Source of the DNA: Paragordius varius | Lineage: Eukaryota > Nematomorpha | Assembly: GCA_964247055.1 (NCBI GenBank) | Contig: OZ176054.1 | Span: 2,046,001 to 2,110,000, forward strand | Reading direction: 5' to 3' | Length of the DNA: 64,000 nt | Shown: positions 14,301 to 25,140 of the stretch, piece by piece | Position numbering within the stretch: position 1 is the first letter of the stretch | Layout: each line of letters starts with the position of its first letter | Notes under the pieces: model-generated | What the model was told of the DNA's origin: nothing | What the model saw: the letters and a program-made list of their open reading frames with translations, nothing else | Databases searched by the model: none | Made by a program: the position numbers and the translations under genes

Positions 14301-17084
14301 AAAACACTCAATCCTAGCATTTCAAATGCAATGCACATGTGTCCATGGTAATTGAACCAATCTAACATTTGAACACACAAGCTAAACAAATAGGGAATAA
14401 AATTCTAAAATAATATATTAAGTATTAAATAAAACATTAATTTGTTACAAATTTAGCAATCCTTACACGTCTAAATATTTATTTTTAAAATATAACTTAT
14501 AAGTTAAATAATAAATTTTTTTTAAAAAAACTTAAGGGCGCCTTAAATTTTCTATTGTTAAAAGCTTGCCTAGTAGTGTTTTGTAATAAAAAATATTATT
14601 TGTTAAACGGATTGGTCGTCAATAATTTTCAAAGTTGTTCCTTTGGTTTTTCTTTATAGCTAAGAAAATGAGAATAAAATCAAGTATTTAAAAAAAATCA
14701 AATGGTAAAATTTGAATATATTGTATTTTAGTTGTGATGCTTATATAACAATTCAGAGTACAATAACATTATGTGCACATAAAAATTGGTGTCGATATAT
14801 TTTTGTTAAATATTCAATATTTTAACGCTAAGTCCATTTAAATATATTATTGAAAATTTTCAAACTATTCGCAATTAATATGAAGATTAACAATTTAACC
14901 ATAGCATATATTTTTAAATCGTTTCAAACATAGTAAATTATTCCTTACTATTCCGATTTTTCATCCTTTTTCCCAATGTGTTTAAGCACGTTGATTTCAA
15001 GCTTTGCGGCCTCACGATATTTTTCAACATTTTTTATAATCTTCAAGGCCATAATACAATCGTTTCTATGTGTGGTGAATTAACACATATATATACATAG
15101 ATTTGATTGATTTTTAAAAAAGCACAAATGGTTTGCAAAATAAATGTTAAAAACGAGCTCACAAATTTGAAATAAAAAATTAATATATATTGCGTAAAAT
15201 ATTAATAATGTTAAACTAATACTTTTCATCGTGAACCTTCACAACTTTACCAAAGGTACCTTCGCCCAAAGTGCCCAAGATTTCGTCTACAAAAATTAGA
15301 GAAAAATGTAAAATAAAATAATTGTCCCAAATTCCCATCAAAACCGAGAAATTTGATTGGTAAACAGTGAAGAATATAGATAAAAAAATTGTATTATAGA
15401 ATTTGCCAATATTGTAGTATTACATCGATCTTGTAACCAGTCTCCGTTATGATAAATTAAATGTCCGTCTTTATCGTCATCAACACTCCCTTTCCGACTC
15501 TTCTTCTCAACAACTTTGGAGACAGTGGTGTTGTAATGCTGCGTACTAGTTTTGTGTTGTGTAGAATCCCTTGGACTTTTTTCTCTTTGTCTGTGCGTCT
15601 TCTAATAATATGGTTTAATTGATTGATTCATTGTTTTTTGATTGATTTTGAATGGGTAGATTGGTCACAAAGCAGGATGAGGAGTGATCATTTAATTTAT
15701 CATAACACATACAGAGGGAGACACACAACCATAAACAGAGAGCGTGGGGAAAAAGCAAAAGAGCCATAAATGTAAAAAGGTTGGTCAAAATGCAATAACA
15801 TAGATAGACGTTTCAATTGTGTTGAATGTGGTTGTGTGATAGAGATTAACATAGAGTGTGCATATGTAGAAAAAGAGAAGGCATGTGTTAATATGCAGTA
15901 AAAATATGTGCCCCATATTTTATAATTCATATATTACATACATTAACATTTACATACATACATAGCAATTATAAAAAAAACAATTTATCTCTCAAAAAAA
16001 TGTTTATAATACCCGACAAACCATCATATTATTGGAATAACAATTAGAATAATCACCAAACTTATATTTGCTCGTGGATGTTGTAACAGTCATGGTCGCA
16101 GTCACGTTTTTAGAGTCGCGCAGACGACAACGATTTTGGTGATTGTGAAGACTCAAAAGAGTTTTTCCACAACCCCCGCTAACTAAACCTGCAACGTTAT
16201 TCAGAGTTGCATTGAACCCCGTTAAACCACTCCGGGTTTGAGAACAACCCAGATTGGGGTAACGAGATTCGTGGCAACCAGTGACATAACTTGAATGATT
16301 ATTAATAGACTTTGGATTTAATTTAGCATTGGATGTTGTTGAAAATAAACTGGATGCGTATTCACAAGCGATAGGCATTTAAAAAAGTTCCGCAGAAAGG
16401 GACGAGATCGGTGAGTATTTTTATATAGAATTTAAAATCTTAATAAATAATTTAACAGAGACATAGTTAACCGACCGGTTAAGAATAACGATAGATGTGG
16501 AATTTAATGATGTAACGGCAGTAATAATTTGCAAATAATAAGGTTAAAAAAATATTAAATACAAAATATTATACAAATATTTAATTATTTTTATAATGAA
16601 AAAAACAGCTAAGTTTATAACTAATGTATTAACATGAGGCAAATAACAAAGCATCGATGCAAGGTCCAGATAAAAAAACATGCCTTATGCTCTTTAGATA
16701 TTCTCATAAATTAAAATTTAGTTTATTTTATATTTAAATTTATTAACACAGTTTAAATGGAATTTACCTTTTTATCAGTGGATACAGAGGACGTTCTCGT
16801 GCGATGCTTATGCCGTTTATGTCTATGATGATGACGCTTTTTAGGCGATGATATTGAATGAGATTCGTGGCTTAAATCATATTCACCATTTTTATGTTTG
16901 TATTCACATTCTTTTTCAACATCACCCCTAAGTTTATAACGCCGCCTAATTTTATATTTGTAATATACTTTGATCGGCAATCAATTTCATTGTGACTATT
17001 ATAGGATTGAGAGGATACACTATGGGAACGTTTATATTGTTTTTTTGGCATAGTTTTTAGGTAACTGTCGTATTTTTCAGGCAT
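11350..17084 (-). CDS. LAMMER-family dual-specificity kinase (CLK / Doa type)
   Basis: Exons on the minus strand: 17084-16768 (first), 15601-15424, 15286-15223, 15065-14949, 14381-14291, 13935-13860, 13573-13479, 13317-13188, 12770-12688, 12611-12532, 12393-12304, 12191-11959, 11654-11350. Phases are continuous from 15601 to the stop. Kinase motifs in order: glycine loop [10 protein letters not shown], lysine in MALKIIKN, catalytic [47 protein letters not shown] motif [11 protein letters not shown] (Ala replaced by Gly), final HPFF. The N-terminus is basic and Ser/His/Arg-rich ([16 protein letters not shown]), like the RS domains of CLKs. Family knowledge: CLKs phosphorylate SR splicing factors in the nucleus. 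An added Ser/Thr/Asn-rich tail of about 100 residues is encoded by the last exon. The first exon may hold a reading-frame break near 17000 (see findings). Confidence 0.92.
16013..16378 (-). CDS. Candidate alternative first exon of the CLK gene
   Basis: An open frame of 122 codons from ATG at 16378 to a donor at 16013 (TGT CGG|GTATTA), in phase 0, the phase needed to join the common exon at 15601. The RS-rich exon 17084-16768 also ends in phase 0 (AAA AAG|GTAAAT). No polypyrimidine-AG acceptor precedes the ATG, so I read it as an alternative start rather than an internal exon. Composition is Ser/Asn/Thr-rich with several Cys ([19 protein letters not shown]). Drosophila Doa is known to use several promoters with different N-termini; the link here is inference. 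Confidence 0.5.
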
Positions 17085-17145
17085 AAATTTTCAATTGAAG
17101 TAATCACGTGTCTTATATATTGTACCACAAAATAGTAAAATTTAT

Positions 17146-20100
17146 TTAAATTAAATTATTTTGTTGACAAAGCATCAATACTGCGCCAATACCAAATCTA
17201 TAGCGGGTTTTAATATCGTTGTCCAGCATTGTTCCATCTTGATTGACACACCAACATCTATTATACAAAAATTATAAAGATTTTTTAATTTTCTCATTAT
17301 TTATGGGTTACACATTAATGGATATTTTGCCCTTATTTGATAATATTATTTTAAAACAGGTAATAGGTCCTAAAACAATCGGTCTCTTAAAGTTTTTTGG
17401 TACTGGTTTTCTATTATATTATACAATAACTATTAAGGTGATTCTTTAAAAATTCAGGTATATAATAAAATTATTTAATTAATCAGCATATTTTGCTTAA
17501 CATTAAATCAATATAGGTTCTCTTCCTTAATTAACAAAAATCTATATTTAACAGAACAAAAATATTATCCTTGATATGCAATATTATTATATTCTGTATC
17601 AGGATGAGGTTGTTGTTTTGTGGCTTACAAGTGAAAAACTTTCTGTATATATACACAATTCTAATAGGTAAAGTATCCTAAATGCTTTTGGTCTTAACAT
17701 TACAAATGATTTAAGATAAATACTTATATTTGTTGTTCTATCAGAAAATGGTAAAGTCGCGCGCATTTTGTAAAATAAAATTTTTTGCAAACGCCTATCA
17801 CAATTTGGACTGATTTTATATCCCTGAATTTGAAATGAAAATTTTTTTAAGGTATCATGCCGAATTCATAAATTTTCTTTCTTTTTAAACGCATGATATA
17901 AAAAATTCAAAAAATGTAAAACTTTAAGAAAATTATCAACTCAAACTTTTTCTAGGCCATTTTCCTTGATTATTTTAAATAGTTTACACTTGGATACAAC
18001 ACATTTATTTTAGTTCTTCGATTCAAATTGAGGTTTGGATAATCCAAGCCTGTATAATTAATACGTCAATATGAAAGTAATTGAGACCATAGCAAAGTTT
18101 GCACTAATTTAACACTTCGATTCAAATTGGGGTATCTAGATACCCCAGGCGAAATTTAAATTAATATTTTTAAAAAACTATTGAAGAAAACGGTCCCAAT
18201 TTAAATTTATGCCTCTATCCTGATAAAAATTATAAAATATGCCAAAATAGCTTGATAATATTTTGTTTTGAAAAAAAAAGTTCCATCTCAAACTACTTCG
18301 ACGCCATTTTTATTTTACAATATTTTTGCAAAATATCTTCTTCATTTAAATTTAAGAGTAGAATTAAAGCTAATTTTTTATTTAAATTACATCTAACATT
18401 GATAGAAATTGAAAAGGCGATTAATTTTGTATTATTTTTCTTTATTATTGCACAGATGTCACGTTGACTAAATTTTTACATTTCGGTTTTAGCTTAAAAT
18501 AAGTATTATCAATTATATATTTCGGTTTATTAATGTTATAGAAGTGCAAAATTTTGCAATGGTTTCGATTCCTTCCATATTTTTTAAAAAATTTAATTTT
18601 AAACTGACCTTGGGTATTTAACTACACCTATTTGAATCGAAGGAGTAAAATGAATGTGTTGAATCCATAAAGTAAAATCCAAAAATTTAGTTAACATGAC
18701 ATGTGTGCAATAGCAAAATTTAAAATAATAAAAAATAAACCACTTTTTATGTCTCTAACAATATTATATGAGATATATTTAAAAATTAGCGTTAATTTTA
18801 GCTTCAAAATTAAATAAACCCAATATTTTGAAATGTTGTAAAATAAAAATGGGGTCGAAGCAGTTTGATATATTACTTTTTTCACAACTAAGATTTCGGA
18901 TATTTCGGCTTATATATATATATAATTTTTATTAGGGTAGAATCATAAATTAAAATAAGGACCGTTTTTTTTCTGTAGTTCTTTTAATATATCGATTTAA
19001 ATAAAGCATAGGATATTTAGATACCCCGATTTAAACCGAAGTGTTAATACAATAGACAAAAAACGTATATTATGGTTATCAAATATAAATAGTAAGCTTT
19101 CAGGTTCCATTTTACCAGCAAAAACTTGCTATTTATTGATTCTAAAAGCAGCTGCTTTGTTCAATCATCTTTTGATACCCTAATTATATACTCTATAAGT
19201 TACCAACAGTCTCGAAAATAAGGAAATATTATAACCTGACGAAATGTATATATTCTAATAGGAAGTTGCATCTGAATTATAATGGTGGTTCTGGTTTTGG
19301 CCCTTACGAGTGGTTGGTAGGTGCTCCCTATCAGAAAATAACAAAACTTGCGCACATTTTTTTAAATAAACCGTTTTTGGTGAGAGCTTAATGCTTCATA
19401 CAAAAAAATATCACTGAAATATATCATAAACTACCTATAAAAAGCAAAAAAAAATATTTTTTAAAAATATGTTACATATGGGTGGGCTTCGAAAGTCCCA
19501 AAATTTTTTGGCCTTCTAATGGGATAGTCTCAAATAACACGCAAAAATGCTGTAATTGCGCGATAAAAGTTTTAAATATAGGCTAAATTTGATTATCAAC
19601 TATAAAAATATTTTTAACACTCCTTTACGTTATTTTTTGTCCTATTTCACTGTTTAGCATAGTTTTATACCCATAGCTCTATTTTATAAATAAACATTTA
19701 ATTTTTAAACATTGTTCGCATGTATTATATAAAAAGGCTTTTTTACAGTTTTGTGACTTCTAGTCTAAAATTGGGACAGCTCCCAAGATTTTAATAAACA
19801 GCTGATATTAAATTCTCGAAATCCTTTAATAATTATAAATTTTCTAACCTTAATATACATGCATTAGCGATTAAAAAAAAATATTAAAAATGGCGGCAAA
19901 AAATGGCGGCAAAAAATTGAGATAAAGATTGTTTTACAATTTCACATTTTTAAAAAAAATGCAAAATGCGCCTAAAAGACTAAAGAAAGCATATTTTTAA
20001 ATTCGGCTTAATAGGATAAATACCTCAAAGATATTCAAATTACAATCGATCTGGGTTATGCAACTCCCCCAAAAGTTAATGGAATGTTAAAAAATGCATA

Positions 20101-23100
20101 CCATTTTAAAAAAATAATTTTTAGCAAATTTTGTTGAAGTGTACCTCACAATTTTGAGGCAGGTAACGGTATAGTTATTAATTCGATAACGTTGAACATT
20201 TTTATCGCTAAATATTTTTATTTATAGGTTTGTTTGCTTTCAAATTTTGGTGATTTTTTGTAAAAAAACACTAATATTTAATAATTTGAGACCGAATATT
20301 TTTATTATTATTCTGGCTGAAATGTTCAGCTTTATTGAATTATTATAAGTATTTTTATAAAATCAAAGCATTTTCACACCGTTGTCATCATGCCTCAAAA
20401 TGTGTGAATCTTTTTAAAAATATTTTTAATTATTCAAAATTCAGTATATATTTTATATTTTTATCGCGCAATCTCGGCACGTTTTTGTTAACACGTGGTT
20501 TAACATTCATTTGAGTCCTCCGATTCGAATTGGGATCTTTGGGCCCCACGTTTGAAATCAATCATTTCAAAAAATAGAACAAATTAAAATAATTGGAAAA
20601 GTTTCGCTATATAACATTTACAATTCAAATTCACCCTTAAACAATTTAAATTTACCCTTAAAATAAATTTGTTTTCGGGCTAATATACCTCATTAATAAG
20701 AAATACATTCTCATGGCATAATTTATCATTTTTTTCAATATTTTAATATTTTTAAACGTAATTTCTATTTTTAAAATATAAAAAAATATAGGTAATTTTC
20801 TCAAACACATAATTCATTTTAGGGTGAATTTGAATTGTTGAGAGTGATTTAGATTTTTTAAGGATGAACTTGAATTGTTTAAGGGTATATTTAGACTGTA
20901 AAAGGTAAATAACATTATGTGTAATATAACATAAAAGATTGATATTATTTATGTTATGGATAAACCTAAAGGTAATAGTCAACATGACATGTGTGCATTA
21001 GCTAAATATATTTTAATATAAACCACGATTTCTGTTTATTCGAATGTTAAGGGTGATATAATGAAAAAAATTAGCTTTGATTTTAGCGAATGATATTTTG
21101 CAAAAATGTTATGAAATAAAAATGGCGTTGAATAGTTTATCGAATCTTTTTAACACTAATTTTTAGTTGGATGTTTTTGCGTATTTATATAATTTAATTT
21201 AGGATAAAAGCAAAATTTAAATTCGACCCGTTTCCTTCAGTGTAGTTTATAAATATTTAAATCTGGGGTCTTTAAACACCCCAATTTGAATCGAAGTGTA
21301 AAAGAACTAGCCCATTTAGGGCAAAAAAAATTGGGATTATCGGCGCCCACATCGAAAAATTAAATTTTCTAAAAATATTGTTTTCTTTTCTTTTGTAGTT
21401 TATGATAGATTTTAGTAAAATTTTTTGGAAAGAAACATTTAGCACAAATAAATTTTCTTTGACAGAATGTGCGAAAATTTTGCCATTTTCCTACATGGAG
21501 CAGTTACTACAAAAGTATAATAACTTTCTTAAATCACTCGTAAGGACCAAAACTAAAAGCACCATGAATAATCATGATACTTCCTATCATATTATCAATT
21601 TTTTGTGAACATTGTGTATAATATCAAAAAGCTGAATTTTCCAAATAAGACTTTGCACATGTTGGGGGTATACAATAATATCCTGGTGAAATATATACAT
21701 TCTAGATAAATTTACTATATCCTGATGCTTTTGTTTTTGGGTTTTACGAGTAATGTAAAAAAATACTAACTTTCGTCGTAATAATTAGTATGAGGTAGGT
21801 AGAACTGATTTGATTTCGGTCAAATGCTGAAGAAATGATAATATGAGTACTGAGTTTAATATAAATAATACAATTTATATTTTTATCAAAAATAACACCA
21901 TGGTCTATTTCCATTTAACAAAGCACCTAAACGAAAAATCTAATTTTCCATTTAAGTAAAATTTTAAAATACAATTACTTGTTTTGGTATTAAAGCATAT
22001 GTAATGTTTCTTTTCCATTTAAAGTCTATTTAAAAGTAAACTAAATAGATGGATAAATATAATTGTTATATTATTTTTTTGAAACTTTCATGGTTTTGAT
22101 GATCATTTCATATTGTTAGAGTTTAAAAATGGTTAAATTGATGGAAAAATACTTTTTGCTATATTTCGGTAAAACATCTTTGAAGTTTATAAATAGAAAG
22201 ATTACGTAGAACTCAACACCGTTTTCTTTTTCATAAATAAAATGCACGTGTAAACACCTTCAGAAAATCATTGAATCGTGGATATTATTATAAAAAACTG
22301 TTTTCTGATAAAAGACTTTTGGATTCAAATCTAAATCTTCATAGGTTAAAACAATCATTCGTGATTTTTATAGCCCCAGAGTTGTAAGAAATTTGATGTA
22401 AAAAATAAAACATAGAAATAAAAAAAAATTAATTTTTTGATCGGTCTAAAATAGAAACCGGTCCAATGCAGAATTTTAATCATTTAGTTACCCTAATTCG
22501 AAATAATTATATATTAAAAAAACACATTAACCAAACAAAATTATTTTAATAATTTTGATAACATTAATGATGACGAATTTGAAATTAAAATTTTATTTAA
22601 CTCTACAATTAAATGGCGGTAAAACGTGATGTCAGATATGAAGGTTAATGGTAATTTAACATAAAATTCATTTGTCTTATATAATGATTAAAAATAGTTT
22701 TATACTCACTTGTGCTTGTAACACTGTTTTCCACTAAAACTCCCATCAGCATTACAGTTGGGATGAAAGTCGAAAGGACCCGCAAGTAATCTTTGAACCC
22801 AACAGTTATCCTCTTTTATGATTCCACTTCCTTCATTTGTATCAGCCCCCGCATTTGTTTCATTATAATTATAATTATTAACAAACAAATGTCCAAATTT
22901 TTCTTGTAAAGTTTCCTCCTCAGTTATTTTAATTATGTTATCACTTATCTCCGTTGATAATGCAGAGTTTGTCACGAAAATCTTAGAGGTAGTGCGCTCA
23001 TATTGATACGTAACTGAATGCGAACGTCTAGGTAAGGAATTATTTTTTAGAGCGTCGTTTGTGCTAATATTATTATAAACTTTGGTGGTATTTACAGAAG

Positions 23101-23752
23101 TTGCATTAATTTGGTGGCTTGTTTCAAACAACGCGACCAAATTCTCCAGGAGATCTTTGGTTGACATTGTCATATTATAATTTTTTACATGTGGTATTTT
23201 AAGGTTGCTAGTTGGATAAGGAAATATTTCTATATTTTCATCCGTATCATCTATAGTGTGCATTTTCGTTTGCCGACTTACATTAAACATTGTATTTTGA
23301 GTGGTTTTATTTTCTATATTTAGCTTAAATGTATTATTGTTAAATTTTGTTGGATTTGAAATATTGTTACCATTTCTGCTGTACGGGTCCAAAGTTATAT
23401 TTAATACAAAGTTTGTGTTAAGGTAAATAGTTGTATTTAATTTATTTAGGCTTTTATAATCGATTGATTTTGCATCCGTCGATAATGTTATTTTATTTGT
23501 GGTAAAATATTTTTTGTCAGTACGAAATTTTCGATATATTTTACGATTTAAAACGTAATCATTGACATTATTCTGCTGAGCAAAACGGATAATATCGTTT
23601 ACTTTAGAATCGTTTTCAAAAATCGATTTTGTTGAATTTTGTAAATAATCATTATCAAATTCCTTGGTTGGAAATTTATCATCTTCCTCACATAAAATAT
23701 GGTAAAATATGGACAAAAATATAATCAAATAGCAGTATGTAATTGCGTACAT
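17146..23752 (-). CDS. Secreted glycoprotein with one thyroglobulin type-1 domain
   Basis: Two exons: 23752-22710 (ends phase 2 at a strong donor, AA|GTGAGT) and 17257-17146. The joined protein is 384 residues. It starts with a signal peptide (MYAITYCYLIIFLSIFYHIL), followed by a long Asn/Thr-rich region with many N-glycosylation sequons and no recognisable fold. The C-terminal thyroglobulin type-1 domain has six cysteines, at 317, 333, 344, 349, 351 and 378. Exon 1 gives PNCNADGSFSGKQC and exon 2 gives the diagnostic CWCV followed by NQDG. Family knowledge: these domains occur in extracellular proteins and some inhibit cysteine proteases; the role here is unknown. AATAAA overlaps the stop (17146-17141). 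The 5.45 kb intron is largely repeats. The exon join rests on phase and domain completion, so it is inference, but a strong one. Confidence 0.75.
17540..17800. repeat. Dispersed repeat, copies near 17.5, 19.2 and 21.7 kb
   Basis: Shared wording includes attctaatagg, ctatcagaaaat and cgcgcattttgtaaaataaa (17.5-17.8 kb), against attctaatagg, ctatcagaaaataac and gcgcacattttttt at 19.2-19.4 kb, and a shorter piece at 21.66-21.77 kb. Diverged and non-coding. Confidence 0.4.
17984..19047 (+). repeat. Family 1 MITE split by another copy
   Basis: The left part, about 17984-18110, begins acacttggatacaacacatt. The right part, about 18668-19047, ends ataccccgatttaaaccgaa then gtgttaa. Together they equal one family 1 element in the same orientation as 3308-3859. 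A second copy, in reverse orientation, sits between them. Confidence 0.65.
18111..18667 (-). repeat. Family 1 MITE, inserted copy in reverse orientation
   Basis: Begins aacacttcgattcaaattgg and ends tttgaatcgaaggagtaaaa then gaatgtgttg. Internal order (ctacttcgacgccattttta) is the reverse complement of the copy at 3308-3859. The outer copy flanks it on both sides. Confidence 0.65.
19560..20060 (+). repeat. Dispersed repeat, family 5, copy 1
   Basis: Landmarks: tgacttctagtctaaaattg, tgcattagcgat, gcatatttttaaa, gatattcaaatt and gatctgggt. The same landmarks occur in the same order at 44250-44720. No coding capacity; class unknown. Confidence 0.55.
20501..21300 (+). repeat. Family 1 MITE carrying an inserted family 2 MITE
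   Basis: The left end is cctccgattcgaattgggat and the right end caccccaatttgaatcgaag. The internal order matches 3308-3859. About 295 bp of foreign sequence (20612-20905) interrupts it. Confidence 0.65.
20612..20905 (+). repeat. Family 2 MITE (ends ATACCATTTACAATTCAAAT), copy A
   Basis: The left end is catttacaattcaaattcac and the right end is the inverse gggtatatttagactgtaaa. Long subterminal repeats of ttcaaattcaccc occur in both arms. Copies B and C are at 27193-27460 and 48243-48510. Confidence 0.7.
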
Positions 23753-25140
23753 TCAAAAAAATTGATTGTTGATAATGTGTATTAATTTATATGCTATAAT
23801 TGAAATCACACGTTTAGATTGACTTATCAAATATCATTATACAAAGGAGGCAATATGAGTCACGAAATATGATTCGATGTATATATTATTACAATAGTCG
23901 AGTCGAGGTCGACTTTTTGCAATATTGTCAATAAAATTTTCCTATAGATTATGGTTTCTAGTTTTGCTGTTGAGTTCTGCCAAGGTAGCATTAATTTCTT
24001 TTCGAAGCTTATTCTCCTTTGGCCCCTTTCACGTGTACCACTAATGAGTTAATAGATCTCATAATGTGGCCGTAGGATAGTTTTGTACGGATGGATCTGT
24101 CAAGCAAATATCGCGGTTGATTTAGCTTCAAATCGTTTAAGTTATTTTGGCACACCCAAAGTTAAAAAAGTTTTATTATCATGTCGAAGGTCCATCCTTT
24201 TTCTGCACCGATAAAGAAAAATTGGAAAAATATATGCATTGGCAAGCCGGATTTTAGTTTTTAATCTGACATTATGGTATATACAAATTTTATATACTTA
24301 TAGCCGTTTGGCCATAGCGATACATTCATTTGGTTAGTTTATAATTTTATTTGAAGATTAGACAGAAAAATCAAGCATCAAAATTATTATTTATTTTCTT
24401 TAAAATATAACACTCAGTATAGGACTAAATTTGATTGGATATGTATGATATTATTGAAATTGATTAAAATATAAATTATATTTTTTACATAATTTTTTTT
24501 CACGAAATTTAAAAAACAAATCAAAATATTTTTTATCCTTGAAATTTTGAAAGAGTCATGTTTATAAATACATTTAGTACTGGTCATCTCAACACTCTAA
24601 TATACTTATCTAATTTACTCTCCAGATAAATTTATTTATTTACATTCATATTAATAAAAAAAATATAAATTATAATTCAATGATTAAAATTACAATTTGA
24701 GCTATAATAATAATAATACTTGTTTGAGTAATAAGGATTTTTGAACAATAAATTAATTTGAATAAATTATTTAAATATATATATCTCGTAAAATTTGGAA
24801 AATGTTTCACCATGGTATTTCCAATTTCCGTATAAATATAAGTTATTTAGTAGCTATGAAGGATGGGGTTATAACAGAAGGAGTCTAAATAATTTTATAA
24901 AAATATTTAAAATTTCATAACATGGTACAAGAAAAATTAATTTAAATTGAACTATTTAAATGACAAAAATAATTTAAATATATCATACTTGATTGATTTT
25001 ATCACGATCAGTACCCAATATCTATGTAGTAAAAAAATATAAATGTATGATTATAATTCGTAACCAAATGAAACAAAAAAGTAAAAACTCATTAATTAAA
25101 ATTCTTTTATTTTCACAACCAGCAGTAATAATATTCAACT
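23753..25140. other. Spacer between thyroglobulin-domain gene and cysteine dioxygenase
   Basis: AT-rich. Holds the LINE remnant at 23890-24260 and the poly(A) signal of the dioxygenase gene (AATAAA on the minus strand, near 25104-25109). Otherwise nothing recognisable. Confidence 0.6.
23890..24260 (-). mobile_element. LINE 3' fragment (RTE-like)
   Basis: The sequence gttgagttctgccaaggtag and following bases match, with divergence, the fragment at 60660-60870. In that copy the minus strand encodes the RKRGRIRIRWMDNI motif typical of the C-terminus of RTE-type LINE proteins. It is only a short, decayed piece. Confidence 0.6.

Noticed and set aside
17243-17449. Plus-strand hydrophobic open frame
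   Set aside because: Overlaps the CWCV exon of the thyroglobulin-domain gene on the other strand; AT-driven hydrophobic composition, no family.
21402-21608. Plus-strand 68-codon frame in the repeat-filled intron
   Set aside because: No recognisable family, no splice context, lies among MITE copies.
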